The notes under the pieces: model-generated | Database searches by the model: none | What the model saw: only the letters and a program-made list of their open reading frames with translations | Told to the model about the DNA's origin: nothing | Translations under genes and position numbers: made by a program | Part shown: positions 1-9,545 of the stretch, piece by piece | Layout of the letters: each line of letters starts with the position of its first letter | Numbering within the stretch: position 1 is the stretch's first letter | NCBI GenBank assembly: GCA_009768925.2 | Contig: VHIT02000022.1 | Span: 1 to 53,337, forward strand | Direction: 5' to 3' | Source of the DNA: Cryptosporidium bovis | Lineage: Eukaryota; Apicomplexa; Conoidasida; Eucoccidiorida; Cryptosporidiidae | DNA: 53,337 nucleotides

Positions 1-46
1 TCCATTTTTACATATTTACAAACTTCACACTGTGCAATCTACCTAA
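1..46 (-). repeat. 46-bp subtelomeric element next to the telomeric tract
   Basis: These 46 bases are identical by eye to 4730-4775 (same orientation) and to the reverse complement of 3588-3633. The element ends in CTACCTAA, so its last bases run straight into the CCTAAA hexamers that follow. In the other two copies the same edge is followed by unique sequence. It is the outer tip of the 314-bp arms described at 3588 and 4775; only this tip lies inside the window, so a further arm with its own gene may lie to the left of base 1. Strand is given relative to the arm at 3588. Confidence 0.85.
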
Positions 47-184
47 ACCTAAACCTAAACCTAAACTAACCTAAAACCTAAACCTAAACCTAAACCCTAA
101 AACCTAAAAACCTAAAACCTAAACCTAAACCTAAACTAAACCTAAAACCTAAACCTAAACTAACCCTAAACCTAAAACCCTAAT
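42..184. repeat. Telomeric CCTAAA repeat tract, degenerate
   Basis: About 23 units of CCTAAA occur, mixed with CCTAAAA, CCTAAAAA, CCCTAAA and short CTAA units. TTTAGG is the reported Cryptosporidium telomere hexamer, and the C-rich strand reading inward is what the left end of a chromosome should show. The tract is short and variant-rich, and 41 non-telomeric bases precede it. It is therefore either the inner edge of a telomere with an odd first 46 bases, or an interstitial telomere-like tract. Confidence 0.85.
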
Positions 185-1880
185 TTAAAAGTATAATATA
201 TGTTATAAGAAACTAAAGAAAAACAAACTTTCTTGTAGAGACCAGGTAGTCATCGCTATGATGTATGCAAATCTTATAAATAAAGACCATTTTAATATGT
301 AATAAATTATATAAGCATTATTTTAAATTCATAGAAATAATGTGAATGTTTCATATCATAAATAACATGAAAAGTGATTTATAAACGCAAGGATTAAATT
401 ATATAGTTTTAGAAAATCATTATCGCGAAAAATAAGAATTTTACTATAAAGGGTGTTACATATTAAAAAAATTTAATAGAAAAATAATAATTTGTAACTT
501 AGAACTTGATTAATATGAAAGAGTTAATAAATTAAGAAATGTAAAAAATAGTGATGAAAGAATGATCAAATAATGAAAATAACTACTCAGATGAAATAGA
601 AATTAGGTCTAAACATAATTATGAAGTTTATGATAATTTAAATTGTCCAAATGATTCAGAAGACAAAACTAAAGGTGATTAAATATAGGGTCATTAGACT
701 CAACAAAGAAAATTGTTTCAAATCAATAAATACATTGTTATTTTAACAAGTAATACAGCAAATAAGAAAGTCAAAAGAAAGTGTTATATTTACCTACCAG
801 CTTGATTTGCACTAATAATGATCTTTTGCTAAATAATTGAAAACAAATAACTATCATTTTATTTTTTTAGAAATCTGTAATGAGACAAAATTCTTGTATT
901 TTCAATGACATTTAAATTACATTATCATCGAAATTTTTCATTTACCTTTTCTATATATTAACTAAATTTCAAATAAATAAAAATGATTTAGAAAGTTTGA
1001 AATTTTTAAAAAAAATTAAACTAGATAAACATAACTACTTGTCAAATTAGAAGAAAAAGAAGATAAACGGCCATTTATAAATAAAAAATTACAGGTGATT
1101 GTTTTAATGTGTATTTTTTAATTGAATGATCTATTTATTTTAGGTAAATTGAAACGAGAAAAGACAATTACAGGAATTTTACAGTATTCTACAAGTTACC
1201 ATATCCAGTTACTCATAAAACAAAAGTAATTGTATTAAACTTTGAGAAAAAATAACGATCTACTATAAATAATGGTTAATCTGTTTAAATAATAAAACCT
1301 CAATAAAAAAAATACTGTGTTATCACTTACATTTAACTATAATCCAAGTAACTCGATATCCTCATATTAAGTAGTGCTAAATGAATATATAGTACATACT
1401 GAATGTTAATATTATTGTTTCTTTTAAAGAAAAATACTGTAAATATACACAAAAGTAATGTTAATACTAGTTTCTATGATAATAAAAATGTATAAGGTAT
1501 TTGCCCTAAGTGGTATGAAAAATAAATATAAATCTACTGAATTATTAAGATAAAACGAGAATTATATCAGTAAATATAATATAATATACTTGTTACCTTT
1601 AATTGCATTTTTTACACTAAGAAAAATTTAGTTTGCGGTATGTTATAAATTTACTATAATTGGTATTTAAAAAAGGATCAAGTAAATTCTATTTTGAAGT
1701 TAAAAATATTAATTTATTATTATTTTTTCCTATTTTTACTTGTTTTACATTCATATTTAAAAACCAAAACTAATTGTTTACATCTCAAATTAATATATAA
1801 AATTATTATAAATACACATTAAACGATTAAGATATATGATTCGACATTTAAATGCATTATCCACATTTTTTTAGATAAAA
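185..1880. other. Subtelomeric AT-rich stretch, no supported gene
   Basis: Nearly 1.7 kb with dense stops in all frames. The only coding-like piece is 566-682, a 38-residue open run rich in Asn, Asp and Glu with no start codon. It has the composition of the neighbouring secreted-protein genes and may be a remnant. Another weak piece lies near 1141-1225. Nothing was recognised as an RNA gene. Confidence 0.5.
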
Positions 1881-2909
1881 ATGAAATTCCTCAATGTACT
1901 TTTTATTATTTTAAGCCTCTTAAATTTAATTAACAGTATTATGGGTGATATTCATCCAAAAAATCTGTTTTTGGTTGAAGTAAATGAAAACTATGAAAAT
2001 AATGAAAACATTGGAAATAGACTATTTTTAATGGTTGATAATAACGGTATTTTAACACCAAATTATTCAATAGAAGCTTCATGTAATAGTGAAATCAATT
2101 ATTTTATAGATATTATTAATAAAAATATTATCAGCCTTCGAATTATTTGTGCTGGAACATATATAGTAAATAACTTAAATGGCGTTGTTTTTTTAAGATT
2201 TTCAGATAATGTGTTTGAACTAAATAATATGGCTTTAAAAAAGGAACTATATTTTGATAGAAATTTTGAAAACAAAATATTTGTATTTCGAAAATATAGT
2301 AACATATATGAAATTGAAAATATTCCTAAAGTATTACAAAATTTTGACTTTAATTTATTACCAAAAAACTATAATATAATTGGAGATTCTATATACATAA
2401 AATATATAATAGAAGTGAAATTAATTGGACTAATTGATAATTCTAACAATGAACTAAGGGATATCGATACGAAAAATAACAACATCAGAAAAGTAAGCAA
2501 TGACTATGAAATAATTAAAATTGATATTAAAGATCCAACATATCTAGTTTTTTTCGCAAAAAAAAGATACTACAATAGTATATATATTGCAGTACCAATA
2601 TTTCATTTCACGAGTGTCTGTTACAACAAGGAAAACTATACAATAACATTTAATTGCAATGATGATTTAAGTAACACTGAAACAAGTTATCTGTTAAATA
2701 GTGGAATATATAATAATAAGGGAATAAAGGTGGTCACTAATAAAATATATTCCAATAGAATTATTTCTACTGAAGATATTAACTATTTGAAAAGTATAAT
2801 TAGTATAAAGTTCGGTATTAGCAATGAAACAAATATATATCAAAATGAAAAGGAAAACTATTATTCAGTAGCAGAAAGAATGATAATAATAAAAAACATC
2901 GATATATAA
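1881..2909 (+). CDS. Secreted hypothetical protein, 342 aa
   Basis: Single-exon gene, not recognised as any family. Residues 1-19 (MKFLNVLFIILSLLNLINS) form a clear signal peptide with a hydrophobic core and a small residue at the likely cut site. The rest has no membrane span, so secretion is inferred. It is rich in Asn, Ile, Lys and Tyr, has a few scattered Cys, and has NxS/T sequons (NYS near residue 56, NYT near 252, NET near 314). The start is the first ATG, preceded by A-rich sequence typical here. Its place between the telomeric tract and an inverted repeat of small secreted proteins suggests a lineage-specific effector- or surface-type gene, but no function can be assigned. A broken, similarly composed stretch follows at 2998. 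Confidence 0.75.
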   Translation: MKFLNVLFIILSLLNLINSIMGDIHPKNLFLVEVNENYENNENIGNRLFLMVDNNGILTPNYSIEASCNSEINYFIDIINKNIISLRIICAGTYIVNNLNGVVFLRFSDNVFELNNMALKKELYFDRNFENKIFVFRKYSNIYEIENIPKVLQNFDFNLLPKNYNIIGDSIYIKYIIEVKLIGLIDNSNNELRDIDTKNNNIRKVSNDYEIIKIDIKDPTYLVFFAKKRYYNSIYIAVPIFHFTSVCYNKENYTITFNCNDDLSNTETSYLLNSGIYNNKGIKVVTNKIYSNRIISTEDINYLKSIISIKFGISNETNIYQNEKENYYSVAERMIIIKNIDI

Positions 2910-2997
2910 AATATAATTAAGGAGAATAATAGTATTTATTAATTACTTTTGTTGAAATATTCATAGCTGATGTGTTAATCGCAATGTTTCAAATATA

Positions 2998-3430
2998 ATG
3001 TTAGATAACGAGAATGATACTGTTAACAATGTTTTATTTGCGAATTTGAATAACTCGAGTAATGAAAATATGGAGGCAATAGGTAACATTAATTTTAATT
3101 GAAAAAATTCATATTTGAATAACATTATCAATGATAACAACTCCAATATTTACAAATATTACGGATATATAATAAAACTTGATTATTATGATAACTATAT
3201 TTATGATCTTAACATCAAAGGAAAACCAAGAACATATCAGAATGTTAAAATAATTAAATATATAGAAGATGAGTTGAAATAATTAATTTGACAAATATAG
3301 ACGAATTTAGTTAAAATAAGAATATAGAAACGAGACATTATAACAATTAGATCATTGAAGCTACAAGTAAAATTTCTTATTCAGTAAATTCTATAGGAAA
3401 CAATTTTACAAATACCAACTTAAGTCGTTA
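2998..3430 (+). pseudogene. Degenerate Asn-rich coding remnant
   Basis: From the ATG at 2998 a 34-codon frame ends in TGA at 3100-3102, then stays open in the same frame for 59 more codons to TAA at 3280-3282. A further coding-like run continues in another frame from 3291 to 3429 with internal stops at 3312 and 3348. The reading is Asn-, Ile- and Tyr-rich like the intact gene at 1881. I read it as a decayed relative of the subtelomeric secreted genes. The likeness is one of composition and style; I cannot show a firm alignment. Confidence 0.45.
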
Positions 3431-3587
3431 ATAATAGCACAAATAGTTTATGACTAATTTTCTTAATTAATATATTAATTTGTTAGACAGTAGATTGTTT
3501 CTACTTATTCTGATATAGTATTTAAAAATATAGATGGATATATGTAATCATTATACAATGCAAAAACTTTAATTGTTGAAATGTTTG

Positions 3588-3901
3588 TTAGGTAGATTGC
3601 ACAGTGTGAAGTTTGTAAATATGTAAAAATGGAATGAATGAATAAATCATTATTAAAATTTTATGGATTTATTTGAATAATAAGAATTATTAAAATAATT
3701 CTTAATAAAAAAGGATAGAATTTTTTTTAATAGTGTTGAAGTAAATTGGAATTGTATTAAAAAAAATTGTTAAAAATGAAAGTATTTAATATTTTAAAGT
3801 GTTTGATATCACTAATTATATGTATGTTATTTTTGAGCAAAAACGATGAAAGCAATTTAATTGAGAATTCGTTACTTAAATTAAGAAAACCAAAGTGCCC
3901 A
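3588..3901 (+). repeat. Left arm of a 314-bp perfect inverted repeat
   Basis: Bases 3588-3901 match the reverse complement of 4462-4775 without a mismatch or gap that I can find by eye. The arm holds the 46-bp element (3588-3633), an AT-rich leader with a hairpin-forming palindrome at 3681-3704 (11-bp stem), and codons 1-42 of the small secreted protein gene. Identity stops at the codon after the first mature Cys-Pro. The arms being more alike than the gene halves they lead into points to recent duplication or gene conversion. Confidence 0.9.
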
Positions 3902-4054
3902 CAACTCAGTAAAGAAGATAGAAAGAGTCTTGAAAGGCAGTGGAAAGAATTGCAAAGTGACTTGGGTAACTTTAAAATGCAAAGGAATGATAGGAAAATT
4001 AGAGAGACGGAAGAAAAATTACAAAGGGTTAAACAGCGTTTGTGCAAGGATTAA
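3776..4054 (+). CDS. Small secreted Cys-pair protein, copy A, 92 aa
   Basis: Starts at ATG 3776. Residues 1-24 form a signal peptide (MKVFNILKCLISLIICMLFL and following). The mature part has one Cys in KPKCP near residue 41 and one in QRLCKD at the very C-terminus. Between them lies a charged, probably helical stretch rich in Lys, Arg, Glu and Gln. A helical hairpin or helix closed by a Cys-Cys bond is a reasonable guess. The copy at 4309-4587 on the other strand has the same first 42 residues, then differs at most positions but keeps both Cys, the SLERQ motif and the final QRLC. Not recognised as a named family. Confidence 0.8.
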   Translation: MKVFNILKCLISLIICMLFLSKNDESNLIENSLLKLRKPKCPQLSKEDRKSLERQWKELQSDLGNFKMQRNDRKIRETEEKLQRVKQRLCKD

Positions 4055-4308
4055 TAAATTATTATTTACACAGTTAACAAAACGGAATAATTGAAATAAA
4101 ACTTATCTGTAATATTATTCATCAATAATGAGAGTATAGAAATAAATTTATGGTAAATAATTTAACGGTTTACTAATACTGATGCTTACATTTAGATTAA
4201 GTAACTTAAGAATCAGTTTTACCCGAGTTATCTACTTTGTGAAATTCTGTACATTTATTTCAATATTAAATGTACTATCATGAATAAACACATTTACGTA
4301 TTTGTAGT

Positions 4309-4587
4309 TTATGGTCTACATAGTCTCTGTCTGATTTTTCCAATATCACCAGTTAATCTTTCTATCTTATTTCTATCACCACTTAATTGTGCTTGACCAA
4401 GTTGATCTTGCTTTATTTTCAACTGCCTTTCAAGACTTGTTTTATCACTACTACTGAGTTTTGGGCACTTTGGTTTTCTTAATTTAAGTAACGAATTCTC
4501 AATTAAATTGCTTTCATCGTTTTTGCTCAAAAATAACATACATATAATTAGTGATATCAAACACTTTAAAATATTAAATACTTTCAT
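4309..4587 (-). CDS. Small secreted Cys-pair protein, copy B, 92 aa
   Basis: Inverted partner of the gene at 3776, starting at the ATG whose first base is 4587. Residues 1-42 are the same as copy A, including the signal peptide, because the DNA lies in the perfect repeat arm. The mature half differs: it is Gln-, Gly- and Asp-rich where copy A is Lys- and Glu-rich, yet it keeps KPKCP, SLERQ, a central helix-like stretch and the terminal QRLC-R-P. Length is exactly conserved at 92 residues. The two genes converge, 254 bp apart (4055-4308), with no other feature seen in that gap. Confidence 0.8.
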   Translation of the reverse strand: MKVFNILKCLISLIICMLFLSKNDESNLIENSLLKLRKPKCPKLSSSDKTSLERQLKIKQDQLGQAQLSGDRNKIERLTGDIGKIRQRLCRP

Positions 4588-4775
4588 TTTTAACAATTTT
4601 TTTTAATACAATTCCAATTTACTTCAACACTATTAAAAAAAATTCTATCCTTTTTTATTAAGAATTATTTTAATAATTCTTATTATTCAAATAAATCCAT
4701 AAAATTTTAATAATGATTTATTCATTCATTCCATTTTTACATATTTACAAACTTCACACTGTGCAATCTACCTAA
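4462..4775 (-). repeat. Right arm of the 314-bp perfect inverted repeat
   Basis: Reverse complement of 3588-3901, leading into the gene on the minus strand. Its outer edge is the 46-bp element 4730-4775 that also lies next to the telomeric tract at 1-46. Immediately beyond it, at 4776, the base composition jumps to a GC-richer patch. Confidence 0.9.
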
Positions 4776-5746
4776 CGTCGGTCGATTACACGACACACAA
4801 GTATCGCACCCGTGCAGGTATGCATACCGGTGAATGGATGGATTACCAAAATCACTAGATATCAATAAAGCATTGAATAAAAAAGTGTGTATATCACATA
4901 TAAATTTAAATACGTCACCAATAAATATTCAAAGATAAATTTAGTTAAAGTACAAATTCATAGTTAATAATTATTATATATATTGCAATTGATCATATTT
5001 CTTCATACAACCTTTGCTTACAGTTATACATTTATCCTTTAAATAGATATCTTTTTAAACTTTTCTACACATCAAAAAAATAAAATATGCTAATTTCTTA
5101 TAAGACATATTCAAACAGTTTAGGATAATAAGAAATACATTCTATTTTGTTACTATAAACCAAGAAATACAGGTTTGTTTTTGATAATAAAGTAATTTAT
5201 GACTAATTAGATAAGTAATCTTTTGAATGTGTTTATTTAATTAAATTACAATGGCTTAACCTATTTGCCTTCAACAACTTTATCTATAATCCATGTGCAA
5301 CTGAGTTTCTAATGTACAGTTAACATAAATACTGTCACCTTAATTTAAAACAAACTTTTATTGTAAGCGGCATTTGCGTGCGAATAGTGTGCATGGTAAT
5401 GGTCACAATGTGACATTAAAACAATTAATAATAAATACTATAATTTAATTTAAAAAGAAATAAATTTACTGTTTTTGATTTTTTTTATAATTAAATTAAA
5501 ATAGCTTTATATCAGAATGAAATATAGGTATTATTTATTATACGGATAGTGAATAGGTTCATCAAAGATAACAGTGAATACATAGAATAACAATGCGGAT
5601 AGCAAAAAAATAATTGATACCGGGATAAAATTGAGTATATGAACTCAAAACAGTTATTATACATATATCTTACAGAATTTAATTTAATTAGATATATAAA
5701 AAATAAATTTTAAGGTAACTTAGGTGTATAGTAAAAAACAATAAAA
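4776..5746. other. Intergenic stretch with a GC-richer edge
   Basis: Bases 4776-4850 are clearly richer in GC than their surroundings and contain the palindrome at 4817-4828. The rest, up to the gene at 5747, is AT-rich with stops in all frames. No gene or RNA was recognised. The junction at 4775/4776 is where the subtelomeric repeat unit ends. Confidence 0.5.
4817..4828. promoter_or_regulatory. 12-bp perfect palindrome GGTATGCATACC
   Basis: A perfect palindrome with the TGCAT core seen in many ApiAP2 binding sites. It lies 42 bp outside the inverted repeat and about 920 bp upstream of the gene at 5747, so a promoter role for a nearby gene is not established. Confidence 0.35.
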
Positions 5747-7066
5747 ATGGGTGGAGGTGGAAGTTCTGCAGCAGAAACAACAACAACATCTACATCTACT
5801 ACAACTACAACTACAACGACCTCAACAACAACAACCACGACAACTACAACTACAACAACTTCAACAACAACAACAACAACGACAACGACTAAAATGCCGA
5901 CGAGTATGATAACGAGTAAATTTATGATACCGACAGATAGAGGGGATATAAGTCAAGGGGGTAGTTTGTCATTTATATTACCACTATATACATTGAATGA
6001 GAACAACTTAAAGGTTGAGTTAATGAATGATAATAACGTAACGATAGTTTCGACAGAGTTTATGAAATGTTGCGTGAAACTAATGAACATAGTAACTGGC
6101 TACTTTGATAAGTTTACATATCCATCAAATTGGGAGTTATTAACATCAATGAATCTAACATTAGCGTGGACAACAACAATGATTTACTTGATAGTATCTT
6201 CAACACTGGTACCTCTGGCAGGAATAATAACGTCAGGTAATACACTGCCTTCAACAGTGAGATTAATAGACAGTAAAGAGCAATTAATATCTACAACATG
6301 GAATTTCAATCCGTTTTTTGACAATATAATTTCAAACTCGTGCACTTTAACCGGTTCAGGAAGCAAATGTAAAAGCGGAAAAGCAATTTTATCTTTGACT
6401 AAGCCATTTCAACCTGAGAGTAACTACTTGAGATATTCATTTATATCACCACCAGATTACTATTACCCAATAACAATATCGATATACTCATCGGCATCAT
6501 TGTTGGCAACTATTAACTTTTATAAGACAACAATAGAATTAAAGTCGAGTTCAAATACAGTTACAATTACTATTCCAACCCCAGTTGAAGAAGGACAGTG
6601 GATAGCTGGAGATATATTTACGCTATCTAAAAGTGGATATAAATATCTAAAAGATAATTCTTCGTCTTATAGTTGCCTATTTATTGTCTCTAGCAGTTGC
6701 TTTACAACACAAGCCTCTCAGAGTTGGAAACAGCAAGATGAGAAACTCGACATTTTAAGATATGCATATATAAAAGGTACTGAATATAGAACTGTTTCAA
6801 GCTATGTCGATTCAGAAACTGGAGAAGTTGTTGGTAAAACAGAAACATCTTCTGAGAGCGATGAAGTATATCTTCACTTATCGTACAGCAATAATATTGT
6901 GGCTGGTATTTCAATTCCTCCATCCTCTATTACAGAACTTAGAATTACAGGCACACAAAATCTGGTGCCCCTATGTTATTGGAGATTTTCTGTTGGGACA
7001 ACTCCGTCTATAAATGTATCCTCCTCTAAATTAAATGGTTTGTTATCTCAAATAAAGGCTTCGTGA
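5747..7066 (+). CDS. Poly-Thr protein with MGxxxS N-terminus, 439 aa
   Basis: Single exon; an in-frame stop at 5732 fixes the ATG at 5747. The protein starts MGGGGSS, fitting the N-myristoylation pattern (Gly2, Ser6), and has no signal peptide. Residues 11-48 are an almost pure Thr run broken by four Ser. From about residue 68 (GGSLSFILP) to the end it aligns with the gene at 7702. Shared landmarks in order are GSLSFILP, KCC-KL, C-x-L followed by CKS, YLRY-F, a GDIF-LSK block, a Cys pair, ILRYAY-K, a LSY-N-IVA-like strand, CYWR--VG-x-PS and a final KL. Family not recognised. A Thr tract in a surface protein would be an O-glycosylation target, but the N-terminus argues for a cytosolic, membrane-anchored protein. 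Confidence 0.8.
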   Translation: MGGGGSSAAETTTTSTSTTTTTTTTSTTTTTTTTTTTTSTTTTTTTTTKMPTSMITSKFMIPTDRGDISQGGSLSFILPLYTLNENNLKVELMNDNNVTIVSTEFMKCCVKLMNIVTGYFDKFTYPSNWELLTSMNLTLAWTTTMIYLIVSSTLVPLAGIITSGNTLPSTVRLIDSKEQLISTTWNFNPFFDNIISNSCTLTGSGSKCKSGKAILSLTKPFQPESNYLRYSFISPPDYYYPITISIYSSASLLATINFYKTTIELKSSSNTVTITIPTPVEEGQWIAGDIFTLSKSGYKYLKDNSSSYSCLFIVSSSCFTTQASQSWKQQDEKLDILRYAYIKGTEYRTVSSYVDSETGEVVGKTETSSESDEVYLHLSYSNNIVAGISIPPSSITELRITGTQNLVPLCYWRFSVGTTPSINVSSSKLNGLLSQIKAS

Positions 7067-7701
7067 TAAATGAATATTAATAAAAGGTTTCATCCGACAT
7101 TATCTATTTAAAACGCATTTAGATTTAAAGTATCAATAGTAAATAAGATAGAAAATCAATTATCGTACACTTGCCAATATTTATACTGTTAATATAAAAA
7201 GGGTTTAGTTATTAATTTTTTTAGTTTTCACAACTATGATATCTAATGATATCATATTTACCTCATTAAATTGTCGACTCGTGTGAAATAGTGACAAAAA
7301 CATTATATTAAAAAGATAAATGTTGTTAATCTATATTTAAAATTTAGTATTGTTTATTTGTTTTTTCCTTCTTATATTCTACTTAGTATTTTAAATTTTT
7401 ATCATTTCTTTAGACACAATTTGCATGCAACTCTGAGACATTTCCGTATTACACAAATTGGTAACTAAAATGATGAAATCGTGATGCAAAACATACTGCA
7501 AAATTTATTTAGTAAATTAAATTATTTATTACTAATGGTCTTCACAAACTAAATTGTTACATTATCATCTGGAGCAGTTCCTTTCTTAACTCTTATTATA
7601 AATAAATATAATAATTATTACGTTATATTCAATTAGAGTGTAAACAGAAAGATTACAAAAATAAATTATTACTTGTAAGTTTGAAAGTTAATAATTAAAA
7701 A
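7067..7701. other. Intergenic region between the two paralogues
   Basis: AT-rich, with no open frame of note. It holds a perfect TGCATGCA at 7422-7429, about 270 bp before the next gene. Nothing else was seen. Confidence 0.5.
7422..7429. promoter_or_regulatory. TGCATGCA, candidate ApiAP2 site
   Basis: Exact 8-bp palindrome upstream of the gene at 7702. TGCATGCA is a reported binding sequence of an ApiAP2 domain conserved between Plasmodium and Cryptosporidium. Only three exact copies were found in the window (also 15457 and 36202), all intergenic. Confidence 0.4.
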
Positions 7702-9545
7702 ATGGGATCTGAAGTCAGCTGTCAATTCAATGGCATTGGTGATATATGTTATAATCAAGCAGTTGTGTATAATACTAGTATTCCAGAATTACTAAACAAC
7801 TACTATATATTTAACAATGAAGTTTCAAAAGTGAAAAATAAAGAAGAGTACGTTTTTTCATGTCTTGATGAAAATGAGGAGGTAGCTGGTAGTTTAGTTT
7901 GTGATTTAAGTACAAATGCAACAATTTCTTGTGGTAAAAGTAAGTTTAGATAAAAAAATGTTTAACCACCTAGATAATTCAATTTACAAATAAAATTAGA
8001 AATGTTGAGTTTTAAGCACAATAACAGCTGTTCTTTTGGTTTTATGTTTAGAACAAACGAAACATTAATTTTTCAGGTAAGTTTGAACTATAAAAATATA
8101 TTTCAATTTAGATAAGAACGAATTAATTATTATTTTAGAGCAATGACTTAAATAAACCAATTATTTCATTTCCATCAATTTCCAATCAGGTTAAATTATA
8201 CTCTACATATTACGATTTAGAAGGCGAAGATAGATGGGCACTTAGAGAAGGATATAAGGGTATGTTTGAAAAAAAAATCAATAAATCAATACATTATAAG
8301 CGAATAATTTAATTTCATACAGGAGGTGAATTCGAATCATTTGTTATTGAAACATTTGATTTAAAAGATGAATGGAGTGAAGGATATTTAATTGTTAAAA
8401 ATTCGAGCTTAATTGAATTCCCACCTATTGATAAAAACAGAAATGATTATATTCACAACAATAATGGTAGTTTATCATTTATTCTTCCTATCGATGCAGT
8501 AAATAATGGAAATGTACAACTAAGCCTTTTAAATGAAGAAGATAGTCCAATAATTACCTTAGTTATCTCAAAATGTTGCTCTAAATTACTAGATGTTAAA
8601 AACAATATAATGGACAAACACTCATTTATATCTGATAACATTCATGCTCAATCAATGAATTTAACAATATCTTGGATATCATCAATATTATTTTTATATG
8701 AGTCGACAAGTATGAAACCATTGTCTGTATTAACAAGCATCAGTGAAATTATACCTACTAAAGCAAAATTGGAAGATAAAAGTAATAATAATGAAATAAC
8801 AACAGACTGGTATCTTAAACAATACTCGAATTCTATTGGTCCAAATTATTGCGTTCTAACGAGTGATAATACATGTAAAAGCTCTGAAATTAATATTTCT
8901 GGAAATCTATATAGCGACTCTCAATATTTAAGATATGGATTTATGTTTTCATCAATATTAGCACCATATGTTATGGATATTAAAAAAAATTCCAATAAAT
9001 TAGTAAGTATTATATTTAAACAAAATTCAATCATTATTTCCAGTAGTTCAGAAACCATTAATATTATTCTAAAAGATCAACTTGAAGATGGTGATTGGGT
9101 TTCTGGAGATATATTCATTTTATCAAAAAATTTACATAGAGCTGTCATCGATGATGCTTATATTACTTGCAAGGAATACAGCGATTCATGCTTAATCAGT
9201 CAAAATAATAATTGGATGAGTAAAATAAGTCTAGAATCGATACTCAGATATGCATATTTAAAAAAGGAAGCCGTTATTTACGAAATTAACGAAGGTGAAG
9301 TTGATTCTTCTATTGAGAGTCAAATTAAAGATGAATATTATATATATATTTCATACAAAAACTGTATTATTGCAAAATTAGGTACTAGTGATAATTACAT
9401 TAACAACGTGCAAGTTACAAATTCAGAGAATGTCGCTACACTTATCTATTGGAGAATTAATATTGGCATATCGCCTTCTGTTGCGGTGCCTTCAGATAAA
9501 TTAACTACAATAAAAGATTTTATCAATAATAACTCTACGCAATAA
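7702..9545 (+). CDS. MGxxxSC paralogue of the poly-Thr protein, four exons, 552 aa
   Basis: Exons 7702-7939, 8000-8076, 8139-8259 and 8323-9545 join in frame (phases 1, 0, 1) with GT-AG borders: GTAAGT, GTAAGT and GTATGT donors and TTAG, TTAG and CATACAG acceptors. The protein starts MGSEVSCQ: Gly2 and Ser6 fit N-myristoylation, and Cys7 is a likely palmitoylation partner, the dual-acylation pattern of membrane-anchored apicomplexan proteins. Exons 1-3 and the start of exon 4 (about 185 residues) have no counterpart in the gene at 5747. Homology begins at NGSLSFILP in exon 4 and continues to the C-terminus, with the KCC motif, GDIF-LSK, ILRYAYLKK and YWR-N-G-SPS conserved. It is a tandem duplicate with an unlike N-terminal half. 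Molecular function is unknown. Confidence 0.8.

Noticed and set aside
566-682. 38-residue open Asn-rich run near the telomeric tract
   Set aside because: Lacks a start codon and any neighbouring exon signals; kept only as a possible remnant.
3588-4775. Transposon with terminal inverted repeats
   Set aside because: The arms are part of two intact secreted-protein genes. No transposase and no target-site duplication were seen, and one arm tip recurs at the telomeric tract. A duplicated gene unit explains it better.
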